A DNA stretch of 40,820 nt from Moorena sp. SIO3I8 (GCF_010692325.1 NZ_JAAHHW010000057.1:1-40820), one strand, 5' to 3'. Positions 1 through 8,914 are shown, counted from the stretch's first letter. Numbers and translations: made by a program. Notes: generated by a model from the sequence alone, not told the origin.

Positions 1-133
1 CATCCCGTGTCGTTAATAAAGCTTACCGAGTATCCGTTCGCGCAGCGTCGGCGAAAGCCGATACCGTTGGGTGGAGTTGGTAAGAAGCCCACACTGAACT
101 CAAAGAGTCAGTGTGGGAGTATGTCACCCCATA
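1..133 (+). mobile_element. Right end of an IS200/IS605-like element (partial, enters from the left)
   Basis: The segment holds a 10-bp perfect stem, CCCACACTGA at 94-103 and TCAGTGTGGG at 114-123, with a 10-nt loop, followed by AGTATGTCAC. A subterminal hairpin followed by a short tail is the usual right-end layout of IS200/IS605-family elements, and tails of this kind follow tnpB genes in many cyanobacteria. It also contains a dispersed-repeat core (CGTTCGCGCAGCG, 34-46). The reading frame runs open from the window edge into the flanking gene. The transposase itself lies outside the window, so family assignment is inference from the end structure only. The exact junction with host DNA lies somewhere between about 127 and 134. 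Confidence 0.5.
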
Positions 134-873
134 GTTTGATTGAGCAACAGGGGTTTGATCCAGTTGATCAATTACAGCAGTATCTGCGATGGTACCGAGA
201 AGGTTATCTAAGTAGCACAGGTCAGTGTTTTGATATTGGAAACACAGTATCCCAAGCCTTGCAGCAGTTTCAAATCACCCAAAACCCTTACTGTGGGTCC
301 ACAGCTCCCCGTAGTGCTGGTAATGGGTCTATCATGCGCTTGGCTCCTGTGCCTTTGTTTTATGCTAAAAAACCAAAAGAAGCGATCGAGAAGTCTGGTG
401 ATAGTTCACGCACTACTCATGGAGTAGCAACCGCTGTCGATGCCTGTCGCTACTTGGGGGCCCTGCTAGTCGGAGCAGTTAATGGAGTAAGCAAAGAAGA
501 ACTGCTTTCGGAACTCTATTGCCCCATTCCTCAATACTGGCAAGAAAACCCAATGGTTGGGGAAATAAACGAAATTGCCACAGGATCCTTCAAATACCGC
601 CAGCCGCCAGAAATTAAGGGGACAGGTTATGTAGTGAAATCCTTAGAAGCCGCTTTATGGGCCTTTGAGCACAGTAGCTCGTTTCGGGAAGGCTGTCTGT
701 TAGCCGTCAACTTAGGTGATGATGCTGATACCACCGGGGCAGTTTACGGACAATTGGCAGGGGCATTTTATGGAGACCAAGGGATACCAGAATCTTGGCG
801 TTCCCGACTGGTTAAACGGGAGCTGATTGAGTCCACAGCTGACCAACTATTTGCCCTGGCTCAACGCGCTTAA
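134..873 (+). pseudogene. ADP-ribosylglycohydrolase (DraG-like), N-terminus missing
   Basis: The frame from [10 protein letters not shown] to the stop matches the ADP-ribosylglycohydrolase family (ARH/DraG), dinuclear Mg2+/Mn2+ enzymes that remove ADP-ribose from proteins or small molecules. The C-terminal metal motif [17 protein letters not shown] is intact near residues 236-252 of the open frame. The family's N-terminal GDALG and WTDDTSM metal motifs, which should come just before SLIEQ, are absent: the sequence upstream is instead a transposon-like end. I infer an insertion that cut off the first 60 or so codons. Without them half of the metal site is lost, so the product should be inactive. 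The lost part may lie upstream of the window on the far side of the insertion. Confidence 0.75.
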
Positions 874-994
874 GTTATATCAATTAAGTGATATCAAGTA
901 AGTTATATCAACAGTTATAGCGTTTCTCATACTTATGAAGTACATTCAATTTACTTCCCCCCTCCCACCCTTCCGCCAGCAGTAGGGAGGATTA

Positions 995-1057
995 CGACTC
1001 CCAACTCCCGACTCCCGACTCCCGACTCCCGACTTCCGACTCCCGACTCCCGACTTC
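995..1057. repeat. Heptamer tandem repeat (CGACTCC)n
   Basis: Nine consecutive 7-bp units of CGACTCC with few variants (CAACTCC, CGACTTC). It is an STRR-type heptanucleotide repeat typical of filamentous cyanobacteria. It lies in the 235-bp spacer between two convergent genes. The same spacer holds short TTATATCAA direct repeats at about 873-912. Confidence 0.9.
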
Positions 1058-1108
1058 CTAAAACCCTAAGGGCGAAAGTCCCTCACCCAGAAGCCAGCAG
1101 ACTTGATA

Positions 1109-2128
1109 TCAAATAGAATAGACCTGACCATCAATTAATAATCGGGTAATTCCTTTAGCTTGCAAATAGGAAGAGGTCTTCTGAAGCATCTGAGCATCAG
1201 GAACCTTGATGACTCGCTCAGAACGGTTAGAAAAACGCCGTGCCACCCTATGGTTTTCGAATACTGGCAAGGTTGTCTCTTGAACTTCTTCGTCAGGAAT
1301 TTGTCCGAGGTCGCTAAACTCATTGAGAGGGCGAGCAATTAACTCCGCCGCTCGGCTGACTACCAGATAGCAGGTTTTAGGAAGAGAAGCTTCCGAGAGG
1401 GGCAAAATTTCAATGTAAGAACCGCTTTTAGCCACAGAGGTTCTGATGGATTCGTGAATCTCGGAATCCGGCAAGTCATCGTCCCAATCTTCATCGAGGT
1501 CATCGAGGTCATCGAGGTCATCGAGGTCATCGAGGTCATCCAAATCCTCTAAATCTTCTAAATCATCATCTTGATCCAAATCCCCTAAATCCTCGTCGAG
1601 CAACTCAGCGAAGCTCCTAGTTGCTAGTCCCTTATCCTCAGGTAAGAATTCATCTTGGTCATCAACAGACTTATCTTCATCTGAACCTGATGTGGTAATA
1701 TCAAGTTGCAGTTGGGTATGTTGCTCCTCTTCCTCCACTGGTGGTTGAGCAGCCACAGAGGAACGCTTACGCCGCCGACGTCCATCAGTAGAGGTTGAAG
1801 TCAATAAATCACTGATAGATTCTGCTAATGGTTCATTTGCTAATGGTTCATTTTCGAGTCCAACTAGTGATGGTTGAGCTGCTGATTCTACCACAGGCTT
1901 AGACGTTTTGACAGTAGAAGAGGAAACATGATCAGCAGTACGATTAGAGCGCTTTTGTTGGATTAGAGCCTCGTATTCTGGCTCCAACAAGTTGCTCTTA
2001 AGGATACGGCTAATGGTGGAGTTACTAACTCCATAACGGTCAGCCAGCGTTGAGGTTGTCTCTGCTGTCTGTCGATATAGTTCTAGGATGTCCTGTTTAT
2101 CGACATCAGATAGTTTTCTTGGACTCAT
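1109..2128 (-). CDS. HTH-domain protein with Asp-rich repeat tract
   Basis: 339 residues. Residues 1-60 (MSPRKLSDVDKQDILELYRQ onward) form a transposase-like/Psq-like helix-turn-helix with a clear recognition-helix segment GVSNSTISRILKS. A long polar acidic linker follows, ending in a low-complexity run of DDL triplets (about residues 195-215) encoded by a 9-bp tandem repeat. The C-terminal 90 residues are a compact conserved-looking domain ending in LLIDGQVYSI. Such proteins are often called transposases because of the HTH, but no DDE catalytic domain is present, so a DNA-binding regulatory role is more likely. The start codon overlaps the stop of the upstream membrane-protein gene (ATGA), so translation is probably coupled. 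Function unknown. Confidence 0.75.
   Translation of the reverse strand: MSPRKLSDVDKQDILELYRQTAETTSTLADRYGVSNSTISRILKSNLLEPEYEALIQQKRSNRTADHVSSSTVKTSKPVVESAAQPSLVGLENEPLANEPLAESISDLLTSTSTDGRRRRKRSSVAAQPPVEEEEQHTQLQLDITTSGSDEDKSVDDQDEFLPEDKGLATRSFAELLDEDLGDLDQDDDLEDLEDLDDLDDLDDLDDLDDLDEDWDDDLPDSEIHESIRTSVAKSGSYIEILPLSEASLPKTCYLVVSRAAELIARPLNEFSDLGQIPDEEVQETTLPVFENHRVARRFSNRSERVIKVPDAQMLQKTSSYLQAKGITRLLIDGQVYSI
1491..1535. repeat. 9-bp in-frame tandem repeat (TCATCGAGG)5
   Basis: Five perfect copies of TCATCGAGG plus degenerate flanks lie inside the HTH protein gene. Read on the minus strand they encode the DDL triplet run. The unit is a multiple of three, so copy-number change alters protein length without a frameshift. 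Confidence 0.9.
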
Positions 2129-3159
2129 GCTACTTTTTCAGCTCGCCTGCGTGAACCACGACGGGAACGGCTCGATATTTGATATTCCAGGGCAGCCCCT
2201 ATTGCAAACAATACACCACTGAATACAAAAAAGACTTCTGGTAAACCGCCACTTTCGTAGTTCGGTCTAGTCTCAGCATACTTAAACCACATATCTGCAA
2301 TGTACAGGCAAAATGTTGCAGCGGCAATCATTTGCCAGGATTGGGAAAAACGTCCACCCCAAAAAGCTAACAGTAGGGATGAGGCAATAATCAGCAGAAT
2401 TACATCGAAAGCAATGTAGAGGGTCGTCAATTGGTTTGAATAGGCACTCAGTGACTTGTCAAGTTCGATAGCCCACCTTGGAGAATTATGATCAGTACTC
2501 TGATTAGCCTCAGAGTTGGTTATTTCAGATGGCTCTGCCGAGATGACCATAGCATTATTTTCCTTGACCAGAAGTGGTGTGGTCGAGTCAGAAATAGAAT
2601 ACGCAATTGTCACATCACCAGATTCAGGAGTGCTAGATTCGAGGGAAGGGGCAAGTAACAGCAAAGCAGCTAAGGCCATCCCCACTATGGCAATCGCTAC
2701 AATCGTTAACCCTTGCCAAAGTTCTAAGTTTAAGCGTCTGGGAATAACTGCTAAAAACATGCCTACCCCAAGACATACGTAGGAGGATAAGTAAAACACA
2801 TCTGCTAGTGATACATCAGGGTTAAGGTGAAAATACAGCTCCCACACACCGAATATCAAGTCACCCATCAAATAGAACAGATTCCCCAGACCGAGTCCTA
2901 GCCAGACATTTCGTCCACTGGCAATCTGAGGGCTGCGCCAATTTCTGAAACAGAGAATACTTGCTACTAGGAAGGGTATACATTCTAAAAAGTAGGTACT
3001 AATCAGGTACCAAAATGGACTTTCTTGCCCAGGGGATGTAATCCCAAACAGCAAGAAGAATAATAGGGAGATAATCGCCCAAGCAATACCACCATAGATG
3101 ATGGTATTGCTGCTGAGGGGGGATAGATTACCTGATGACCGTTCTGCAGAGCTGCTCAT
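2125..3159 (-). CDS. Multi-pass membrane protein of unknown function
   Basis: About 344 residues from ATG at 3159. An in-frame GTG at 3180 would add seven residues, and neither start has a strong ribosome binding site. I see roughly five hydrophobic segments in the first 170 residues, then a polar loop of about 70 residues rich in Ser, Thr and Asn, then three more hydrophobic segments and a basic tail (SRSRRGSRRRAEK). The eight-helix layout resembles integral-membrane sensory domains, but no GGDEF, kinase or other output domain is attached. Its stop overlaps the start of the downstream HTH gene by 4 bp, so the two probably form an operon and may act together as a membrane sensor and DNA-binding partner (inference). 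Confidence 0.75.
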   Translation of the reverse strand: MSSSAERSSGNLSPLSSNTIIYGGIAWAIISLLFFLLFGITSPGQESPFWYLISTYFLECIPFLVASILCFRNWRSPQIASGRNVWLGLGLGNLFYLMGDLIFGVWELYFHLNPDVSLADVFYLSSYVCLGVGMFLAVIPRRLNLELWQGLTIVAIAIVGMALAALLLLAPSLESSTPESGDVTIAYSISDSTTPLLVKENNAMVISAEPSEITNSEANQSTDHNSPRWAIELDKSLSAYSNQLTTLYIAFDVILLIIASSLLLAFWGGRFSQSWQMIAAATFCLYIADMWFKYAETRPNYESGGLPEVFFVFSGVLFAIGAALEYQISSRSRRGSRRRAEKVA

Positions 3160-3252
3160 AAGGAATTTCACACTTATCACTGACTAGCACAATAAGACTA
3201 TGGTTAGGCAGCTAAAATATCTATGATTCTTAAGCTTATTTTTAATTGTAGA

Positions 3253-3912
3253 TTATTGCCATAGTTTACTAAGATCACAGTTGTTAAGCCAGTTGATAAA
3301 CTGAGTTTGCTCCTGAGCTGGCATATCCTGCAAGATATCGCTAACCCCCTGAGCAAAGTTGGTATTGCCAAAATAGTCTTTACCTAAGCGATATAGTTCT
3401 TGCAACAGGGTGATCAGATGATGTTCTTCCCAGATAGGAAAATCAGAGTTGGTAAGGGGGTCGATTTTGAGCAATTGTTGTACAGCTTGGTTCGATTGAA
3501 CCTGGGGAAAGTTTGAATCTATCAAGATCTTGGCGATATCCTTCTGGAACAACCCAGCTTGTCTAGCTCCTAAGAAGTCTTCCACATCCATATACACCGT
3601 CTGTAGTAGCAAAAGACAGGCTTGAATGTAGGATACCCTAGTGCCCTCAGAGCTGGGTTCAGTGCCTAATTGATCCAGACGGATTTTTCCCCAAACGCTG
3701 TAGCGCTCAGGTTCTTCCAACAATACACAAGCTTTTCCCCGATGATCGGTGAGGTCTCGCCAGAAAGCTATGGCTTCCTCTTCCTGAGTGGCACCAAATA
3801 CACTGAGCAGGCGAAAGGTTTGCCCCTGGTAATTGAGAATCGGGATTTGCTGCTCCCTCTGTGGGTGCTGAATACTAGAGATTTCAACATCCTGCCTTTT
3901 CAAAATAAACAT
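3253..3912 (-). CDS. Conserved cyanobacterial protein, Npun_F0813-like
   Basis: 219 residues, soluble, no signal peptide or membrane segment. The N-terminal half (MFILKRQDVEIS..., RLLSVFGATQEEEA, CVLLEEPERYSVWGKIRLDQ) matches my recollection of the cyanobacterial Npun_F0813 family, whose function is not known to me. It lies 93 bp upstream of the membrane/HTH pair on the same strand and could be co-transcribed with it. The start ATG at 3912 is the first in frame. Gene reality is well supported by composition and length; the family name is recalled, not searched. Confidence 0.7.
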   Translation of the reverse strand: MFILKRQDVEISSIQHPQREQQIPILNYQGQTFRLLSVFGATQEEEAIAFWRDLTDHRGKACVLLEEPERYSVWGKIRLDQLGTEPSSEGTRVSYIQACLLLLQTVYMDVEDFLGARQAGLFQKDIAKILIDSNFPQVQSNQAVQQLLKIDPLTNSDFPIWEEHHLITLLQELYRLGKDYFGNTNFAQGVSDILQDMPAQEQTQFINWLNNCDLSKLWQ

Positions 3913-3977
3913 GATACTGGCACATGACTCCTGACCGGGTCAGGGGGTGCTGTTGACGAAGTGTTCTAACCCCCTAG

Positions 3978-4121
3978 TACTCTGTCAATTTAGTTTTGAG
4001 GGTTAGGGCAAAGTCGCACGGTGGCACGGTGGCACGGTGTTAAGTCATACCTAATGCCTAGTAAAAGCGTGCCTAATCCGGAAAAGTATAGTTTACCCCT
4101 CAATTCAATTTTGACAGAGTA
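3978..4121. mobile_element. MITE-like element with about 25-bp inverted ends
   Basis: The left end TACTCTGTCAATTTAG (3978 onward, continuing to a TTTTGAGGG block) is the inverted match of the right end ATTCAATTTTGACAGAGTA (4103-4121, preceded by a CCCCTC block), with a few mismatches. The 144-bp element has no coding capacity. It encloses a 9-bp tandem run of GTGGCACG type at about 4015-4041. TA lies at both termini, which fits IS630/Tc1-mariner-type elements that duplicate TA, but this assignment is inference. Confidence 0.6.
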
Positions 4122-4749
4122 ATAGTCACTATCTCCTGATCAGAATCCTTGTGACAGAGTCTGACTAAGTTCTGATCAGTGACACTGACTATGTACCTAC
4201 CTTAACTCGGGTTCGAGCTAAGTGCCTTGAGTCTTACCGCTAATTGAGACAAGCAATCGATAATTATTATTGTGGTGGCTCTCCACTTAAGCCCAAGGCT
4301 CTCCTGATACCAAGTTGCGGTCAAACGTACAACTTTCTCTTCCCCCAATCTCCCCATCTCCCCATCTCCCCATCTCCCCCTCCTGGGAGGGGTTAGGGGT
4401 GGGTTCCCATCTCCCCATCTCCCTATCTCCCTATCTCCCTATCTCCCTATCCAAGCAATCTACTATCTTTGAATGCAACTCGGTATGAGATCGGGAACGG
4501 GTAACGGGCAACGCTTAACGGGAAATGCTTTCTGTTACCGGAGCCATTGTTCCTTTATCCGAAGTTCCCTGTTCCTCCTTGACCTTGACTGTCCCGTTTT
4601 AAATTGGTATAATTTTTGGTTATGGTTTACAGATACAGGAGTGAATACCCGCAAAGCGCCTTGATAGGACTAGGTATTAGGCACACAGAGACTGGTACCC
4701 GATCACCAGCCAAGCAAAAACAGTTTTTTCTGATGTATGATATAGCTAT
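4122..4749. other. Gene-free spacer upstream of tRNA-Arg
   Basis: About 630 bp without a convincing gene. It holds an 8-bp tandem run of TCCCCATC and TCCCTATC units (about 4346-4452), interrupted at 4379-4407 by the dispersed GC-rich module CCTCCTGGGAGGGG..., which recurs twice at 40518-40588. A 63-codon open frame at 4473-4664 is low-complexity and probably not a gene. Confidence 0.6.
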
Positions 4750-4822
4750 GCCCTCGTAGCTCAGTGGATAGAGCAAGGGATTTCTAATCCCTGGGTCGTG
4801 GGTTCAAATCCTACCGAGGGCG
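4750..4822 (+). tRNA. tRNA-Arg (anticodon UCU)
   Basis: A 73-nt cloverleaf can be drawn. The acceptor stem GCCCTCG (4750-4756) pairs with CGAGGGC (4815-4821), discriminator G at 4822. The anticodon stem AGGGA/TCCCT encloses the loop TTTCTAA, giving anticodon TCT, which reads AGA. The T arm has GTGGG-TTCAAAT-CCTAC. The 3' CCA is not encoded. A canonical TAGCTCAGT D-arm start is present. Confidence 0.97.
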
Positions 4823-5024
4823 CTCTTTGGTCATTGGTTATTGGTCAAAAGTAGGCTTAATTTGGCTCACAAAATACATAGGACTAAGGATTAATGACTA
4901 ATGACTAAATGTAAATCTAAATGTAAACTGATGTTGCGCTCCTCTTAAAAATTATTGAGAAATCCCCCAAACCTGGATGAGACGCATATGGTAAGAAAAA
5001 TAAAGAAATGTGTCAAGAGATGCC

Positions 5025-5336
5025 ATGGATAACTTACAACGATATCGCATTGTCTGCACCCTAAGCTTTGGTGACATTTATGGACAAATTATGGTTTGGT
5101 TAATCGTAATTTTCCTGAGTCTTGCCTCAGCCTTAGCTCTTTGGAGTGCTGACCGCCAAATTTACGCTCTGGCAACTGTCGGGCTGATTTTGGTACTATC
5201 TCTGCCCTTCCTGCTCTTTGCCTTCGTGACTACATTGTTAAACCATATTGAAATTGCTCAGATGGAAGAGGAGGAAACCACATCAACAGCTGGAGGCAGA
5301 GCCCCTAGACAGAAACCTATTGGGGCGACCGGTTGA
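5025..5336 (+). CDS. Small membrane protein, unknown function
   Basis: 103 residues from ATG at 5025 (a GTG at 5010 would add five). Two hydrophobic segments, about residues 22-42 and 51-73, are followed by an acidic then basic soluble tail (HIEIAQMEEEE...). I do not recognise a characterised family. It lies about 170 bp upstream of the succinate dehydrogenase gene on the same strand, but the spacer and a weak GC-rich hairpin (CCCCGG at 5353, CCGGGG at 5371) argue against assuming an operon. Length and hydrophobic pattern make it a plausible real gene. Confidence 0.65.
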   Translation: MDNLQRYRIVCTLSFGDIYGQIMVWLIVIFLSLASALALWSADRQIYALATVGLILVLSLPFLLFAFVTTLLNHIEIAQMEEEETTSTAGGRAPRQKPIGATG

Positions 5337-5506
5337 AGATAATCCGGACCATCCCCGGCTTTTTCAGAACCCGGGGAAGGGGAGTTGAGAGCCTCCGTGC
5401 TTGAGGAGGGGCGCTTCATACTTTTTCCGCAATCCTAGAGGGTAAATGCCTAGAGGCTAGAACCTAGAGCCTAAAATAGGAATTGGGATTCCATAATACG
5501 ACCGAG

Positions 5507-7234
5507 ATGCTAGAACACGATGTCATTATTGTCGGTGGGGGATTAGCTGGATGTCGCGCTGCTTTAGAGATTAAACGCTCTGAGCCTAAGCTCGATGTCG
5601 CCCTTGTCGCTAAAACTCACCCAATTCGTTCCCATTCGGTGGCTGCCCAAGGGGGTATGGCAGCTACTCTGAAGAATGTTGATGCTGACGATAGCTGGGA
5701 AGCCCATGCCTTTGACACGGTTAAAGGGTCTGACTACTTGGCAGACCAGGATGCAGTAGAAATCCTAACCAAAGAGGCTCCAGAGGTGGTCATTGAGCTG
5801 GAACACATGGGGGTTCTGTTTTCCCGCTTACCAGATGGTCGGATTGCTCAGAGGGCTTTTGGAGGTCATTCCCATCGCCGCACTTGCTACGCGGCAGATA
5901 AGACGGGTCACGCCATTTTGCATGAACTGGTGAACAATCTCCGGCATAACGGTGTCAAACTCTACGATGAGTGGTACGTTATGCAGCTGATTTTGGAAGA
6001 GGGTCAGGCAAAAGGGGTGGTGATGTTCCAGCTCCTAAACACGAAGGTGGAAGTAGTACGGGCAAAAGCGGTCATGTTTGCTACTGGGGGTTATGGACGG
6101 GTATTTAACACCACCTCCAATGACTTTGCTTCCACTGGGGATGGTCTGGGAATGTCAGCTCTGGCTGGGGTGCCTTTGGAAGATATGGAGTTTGTACAGT
6201 TTCACCCTACAGGCTTGTATCCGGTGGGGGTTTTGATTTCTGAGGCGGTACGAGGGGAAGGGGCTTATCTGATTAACTCAGAAGGCGATCGCTTTATGAG
6301 GGACTATGCCCCCAAACAAATGGAACTGGCACCTCGGGATATTACTTCAAGAGCGATTACCCTAGAACTCAGAGCTGGTCGTGGCATTCACCCTGATGGC
6401 AGTGTAGGTGGACCTTTTGTTTACCTTGACCTGCGCCACATGGGCAAAGAAAAGATTATGAGTAGGATTCCGTTCTGCTGGGAAGAAGCCCATCGATTGG
6501 TTGGTATTGACGCAGTACATCAACCAATGCCAGTACGACCAACTGCCCACTACTCTATGGGGGGAATCCCTGTCAACACCGATGGACAAGTTCATAGTGG
6601 TGAAGATGGCTTAATTGAGGGCTTCTTTGCCGCTGGGGAATCAGCCTGTATATCTGTTCATGGGGCAAATCGCCTCGGGAGTAATTCCCTGTTGGAATGT
6701 GTGGTTTATGGCAAAAGAACCGGTGCTGCGATCGCAAAATACGTCCAAGACCGGAAGTTACCAGACCTTGACGAGCAATCCTACCTCAATGCAGCCCAGA
6801 CAAAAATCAAAGCCCTTGTGGAAAAATCTGGCACCTTACGGCTTAACCAGTTGCGTCAAGCCTTCCAAGACTGTATGACCCAATTCTGTGGCGTTTTCCG
6901 TAACCAAGGGTCCATGGAGGAGGGATTAAACCAACTGCAACAATTCAAACAACAGTACCAGCAAATTTATTTGGATGACAAAGGCAACTGTTGGAACACG
7001 GAAATTATCGAAGCCTTGGAACTGCGCAATTTAATGATAGTCGGAGAAATTATTCTTACCTCTGCTCTGAACCGACGAGAAAGCCGGGGTGCCCATAGCC
7101 GGGAGGATTATCCCCAACGGGATGATCCCAATTTTCTCAAACACACCCTAGCGTTTTACTCATCCGCAGGTATTGACCTGCAATATAAACCGGTAAGCAT
7201 TACCTTGTTTGAACCGAAAGAGCGGAAGTATTGA
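5507..7234 (+). CDS. sdhA: Succinate dehydrogenase/fumarate reductase flavoprotein subunit
   Basis: 575 residues. The FAD-binding fold starts at once (VIIVGGGLAG, residues 6-15). The RSHSVAAQGG motif carries His43 at the place where FAD is covalently bound in this family. HPTG, the RGEGAYLINSEGDRFM segment and the active-site PTAHYSMGGIPVN segment are all present, as is the C-terminal RRESRGAH. The enzyme oxidises succinate to fumarate and feeds electrons to the quinone pool of thylakoid or plasma membranes. ATG at 5507 is preferred over an upstream TTG (5483) because the family begins just before the dinucleotide-binding strand. No iron-sulfur or membrane-anchor subunit lies nearby, as is common in cyanobacteria, where sdhB is usually unlinked. 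Confidence 0.96.
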   Translation: MLEHDVIIVGGGLAGCRAALEIKRSEPKLDVALVAKTHPIRSHSVAAQGGMAATLKNVDADDSWEAHAFDTVKGSDYLADQDAVEILTKEAPEVVIELEHMGVLFSRLPDGRIAQRAFGGHSHRRTCYAADKTGHAILHELVNNLRHNGVKLYDEWYVMQLILEEGQAKGVVMFQLLNTKVEVVRAKAVMFATGGYGRVFNTTSNDFASTGDGLGMSALAGVPLEDMEFVQFHPTGLYPVGVLISEAVRGEGAYLINSEGDRFMRDYAPKQMELAPRDITSRAITLELRAGRGIHPDGSVGGPFVYLDLRHMGKEKIMSRIPFCWEEAHRLVGIDAVHQPMPVRPTAHYSMGGIPVNTDGQVHSGEDGLIEGFFAAGESACISVHGANRLGSNSLLECVVYGKRTGAAIAKYVQDRKLPDLDEQSYLNAAQTKIKALVEKSGTLRLNQLRQAFQDCMTQFCGVFRNQGSMEEGLNQLQQFKQQYQQIYLDDKGNCWNTEIIEALELRNLMIVGEIILTSALNRRESRGAHSREDYPQRDDPNFLKHTLAFYSSAGIDLQYKPVSITLFEPKERKY

Positions 7235-7330
7235 TTGTTACTCCGATACTGCCTCACTGGTCGAGTCATGAGTAAGTAACACTCCTAGCCTGTGTTGGTT
7301 ACTCATCACTAATCATGGTTTAGCCAATGA

Positions 7331-8251
7331 CTAATTTTCTGGAGTTTCTGGAGTTTCTGGAGTTTCTGGAGTTTCTGGAGTTTCTGGAGTTTCTGGAGTT
7401 TCGGCTGCCAACTGTTTGACTTGGTCTTTGTACTTGGCTGGTGCTAGGGATTCAGCCTGGTCAAACAGGGGTTTAGCCTTTTCAGTGTTACCCTGTTCTT
7501 TAAAAATCATGGCTTTAGCTAGCACTGGTCTCCAGTCATCTTGGCTGCCTTTGATCGCCTGGTCATATATAGCTGTGGCTTCGTCATAACGCTTCTGATT
7601 CGCGTAAACTTGACCTAACAACAACTGCACAGAAATGACATCAATGCTCCCAGGTTTAATCTCATTGACTTGCTGGGAACTTTTTAAGGTGTCTTGCAGC
7701 AAACCGATGGCTGCTTCTGGGCGGTTTTCCTGGGTTAGCAAACTAACTAACCCTTGCAGAGCATTCATATCCCCAGGCTTAGCGTTTAATATGTCCCGAT
7801 AGGCTTGAGCTGCTCCTTCGCGATCGCCAATTTGTTGTTTTACCTGAGCCAGCAAGACCCCATAATCTGTCTGGTCAGTATTGAGTTTGGCTAACTTTTC
7901 TAGGGGTTCAATGGTGCCTTTGATGTCTCTTAGCTGTAGCCGTATCTCCAGCAGACCTCTCAAAGCCGTTAAATTTTCTGGTTCTCGCTGCAAGACTAGT
8001 TCATAACCCTTGGCTTGAGCTTCTAGTTCTGCTTGCTGCTGGGCAGAAATATTTGGTGTAGCTGTAGGTGTTGCCCCAACAGAGGCGGGATTATCCTTGA
8101 AAATATTCCCTAGCAAAGGAATCATCGAAATACCGATAAAGGCTAGCACAGCTAGTACTAGCACTATTTTGATCCAGAGACTGCGCTTTTGAGACACAAA
8201 ACTTTCTTGAACTGTTCTATAAAACGTGAACATCGCGGACAAAAACGTCAC
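7331..8251 (-). CDS. Membrane-anchored TPR protein with ETP repeat tail
   Basis: 306 residues. One hydrophobic segment near residues 27-49 (LWIKIVLVLAVLAFIGISMI) anchors the protein. A Gln/Ala-rich coiled segment and several tetratricopeptide repeats follow (about residues 75-270), for example GDREGAAQAYRDILNAKPGD and QKRYDEATAIYDQAIKGS. TPRs mediate protein-protein contacts; the partner is unknown. The C-terminus is seven ETP triplets encoded by a 9-bp tandem repeat that ends right at the stop codon. Cyanobacteria have similar anchored TPR proteins of unknown role. An internal ATG seven codons in is an alternative start. Confidence 0.85.
   Translation of the reverse strand: MTFLSAMFTFYRTVQESFVSQKRSLWIKIVLVLAVLAFIGISMIPLLGNIFKDNPASVGATPTATPNISAQQQAELEAQAKGYELVLQREPENLTALRGLLEIRLQLRDIKGTIEPLEKLAKLNTDQTDYGVLLAQVKQQIGDREGAAQAYRDILNAKPGDMNALQGLVSLLTQENRPEAAIGLLQDTLKSSQQVNEIKPGSIDVISVQLLLGQVYANQKRYDEATAIYDQAIKGSQDDWRPVLAKAMIFKEQGNTEKAKPLFDQAESLAPAKYKDQVKQLAAETPETPETPETPETPETPETPEN
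7337..7399. repeat. 9-bp in-frame tandem repeat (TTCTGGAGT)7
   Basis: Seven perfect copies of TTCTGGAGT make up the 3' end of the TPR gene and encode its C-terminal ETP triplets. Perfect identity suggests recent expansion or active slippage. Confidence 0.95.
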
Positions 8252-8534
8252 AACGAAGCCTGTTTACTTCCTGTTTCAACTAGGACTGTCGGCAGCACCC
8301 TATCCACAGGCTTCAAATCGGCTGGAACCCAACCTAATATTGAATTTGAGGTGACAACTTTGTTGCTCTACTCCGTTATTTTCGGGAGATTTAAAACTGA
8401 TGGCTTTACTCAGTTACCTTTTCGCAGGCTACCCACTCTTGTAGAAGATTATCTGGATGTCAAGCCTAATACTGTTATTGCTTGGTTATTGCATAGGCCC
8501 ATTGTACCACAATCCCAGAGGAGTTTTGTTGAAA

Positions 8535-8574
8535 ACATGCGGGTATGTTACGCATGCGTAACATACCCGCATGT
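8535..8574. repeat. 40-bp perfect palindrome
   Basis: ACATGCGGGTATGTTACGCA (8535-8554) is followed directly by its exact reverse complement (8555-8574), with no spacer and GCATGC at the centre. As RNA it would give a long hairpin; as DNA it can form a cruciform or bind a dimeric protein. There is no T-run on either side, so a simple intrinsic terminator is unlikely. Confidence 0.95.
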
Positions 8575-8914
8575 ACTAGATTGCTACTCTCTTCCCATTA
8601 TGAAACGATTTGGGGGTTTTCAAGTCTCCTCCCATCAATCCCATCTATATAAATACGCTAGCATTAAGGCTCAGTTAAATCGGCTAGAAACCGCTCAGAT
8701 TAAAGATTCCATAAACTTTGCGGATCTAACCTTTCTCTCACTGCATTCTGTACAGTGGGTAGACTAGTACCAAGTGCGCTCACCCTCCAGTTTTGTGGTG
8801 GCAACAGTCCAGGATAATTTTTTCTGGAAAGGACACCGGAAAGCTGGAGGATGTTGACAAAATAATGCTGCCAATGTCAGTCAAAACCACCCATGGGAAT
8901 GTGTCTCCGCCGCT

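Noticed and set aside
4473-4664. 63-codon frame before tRNA-Arg
   Set aside because: Derived from GGGAACGGGTAACGGG-type repeats, no start signal, no recognisable protein.
8189-8767. 192-codon frame upstream of the basic-tailed protein
   Set aside because: It overlaps the TPR gene start on the opposite strand, crosses the 40-bp palindrome, and has non-coding composition.
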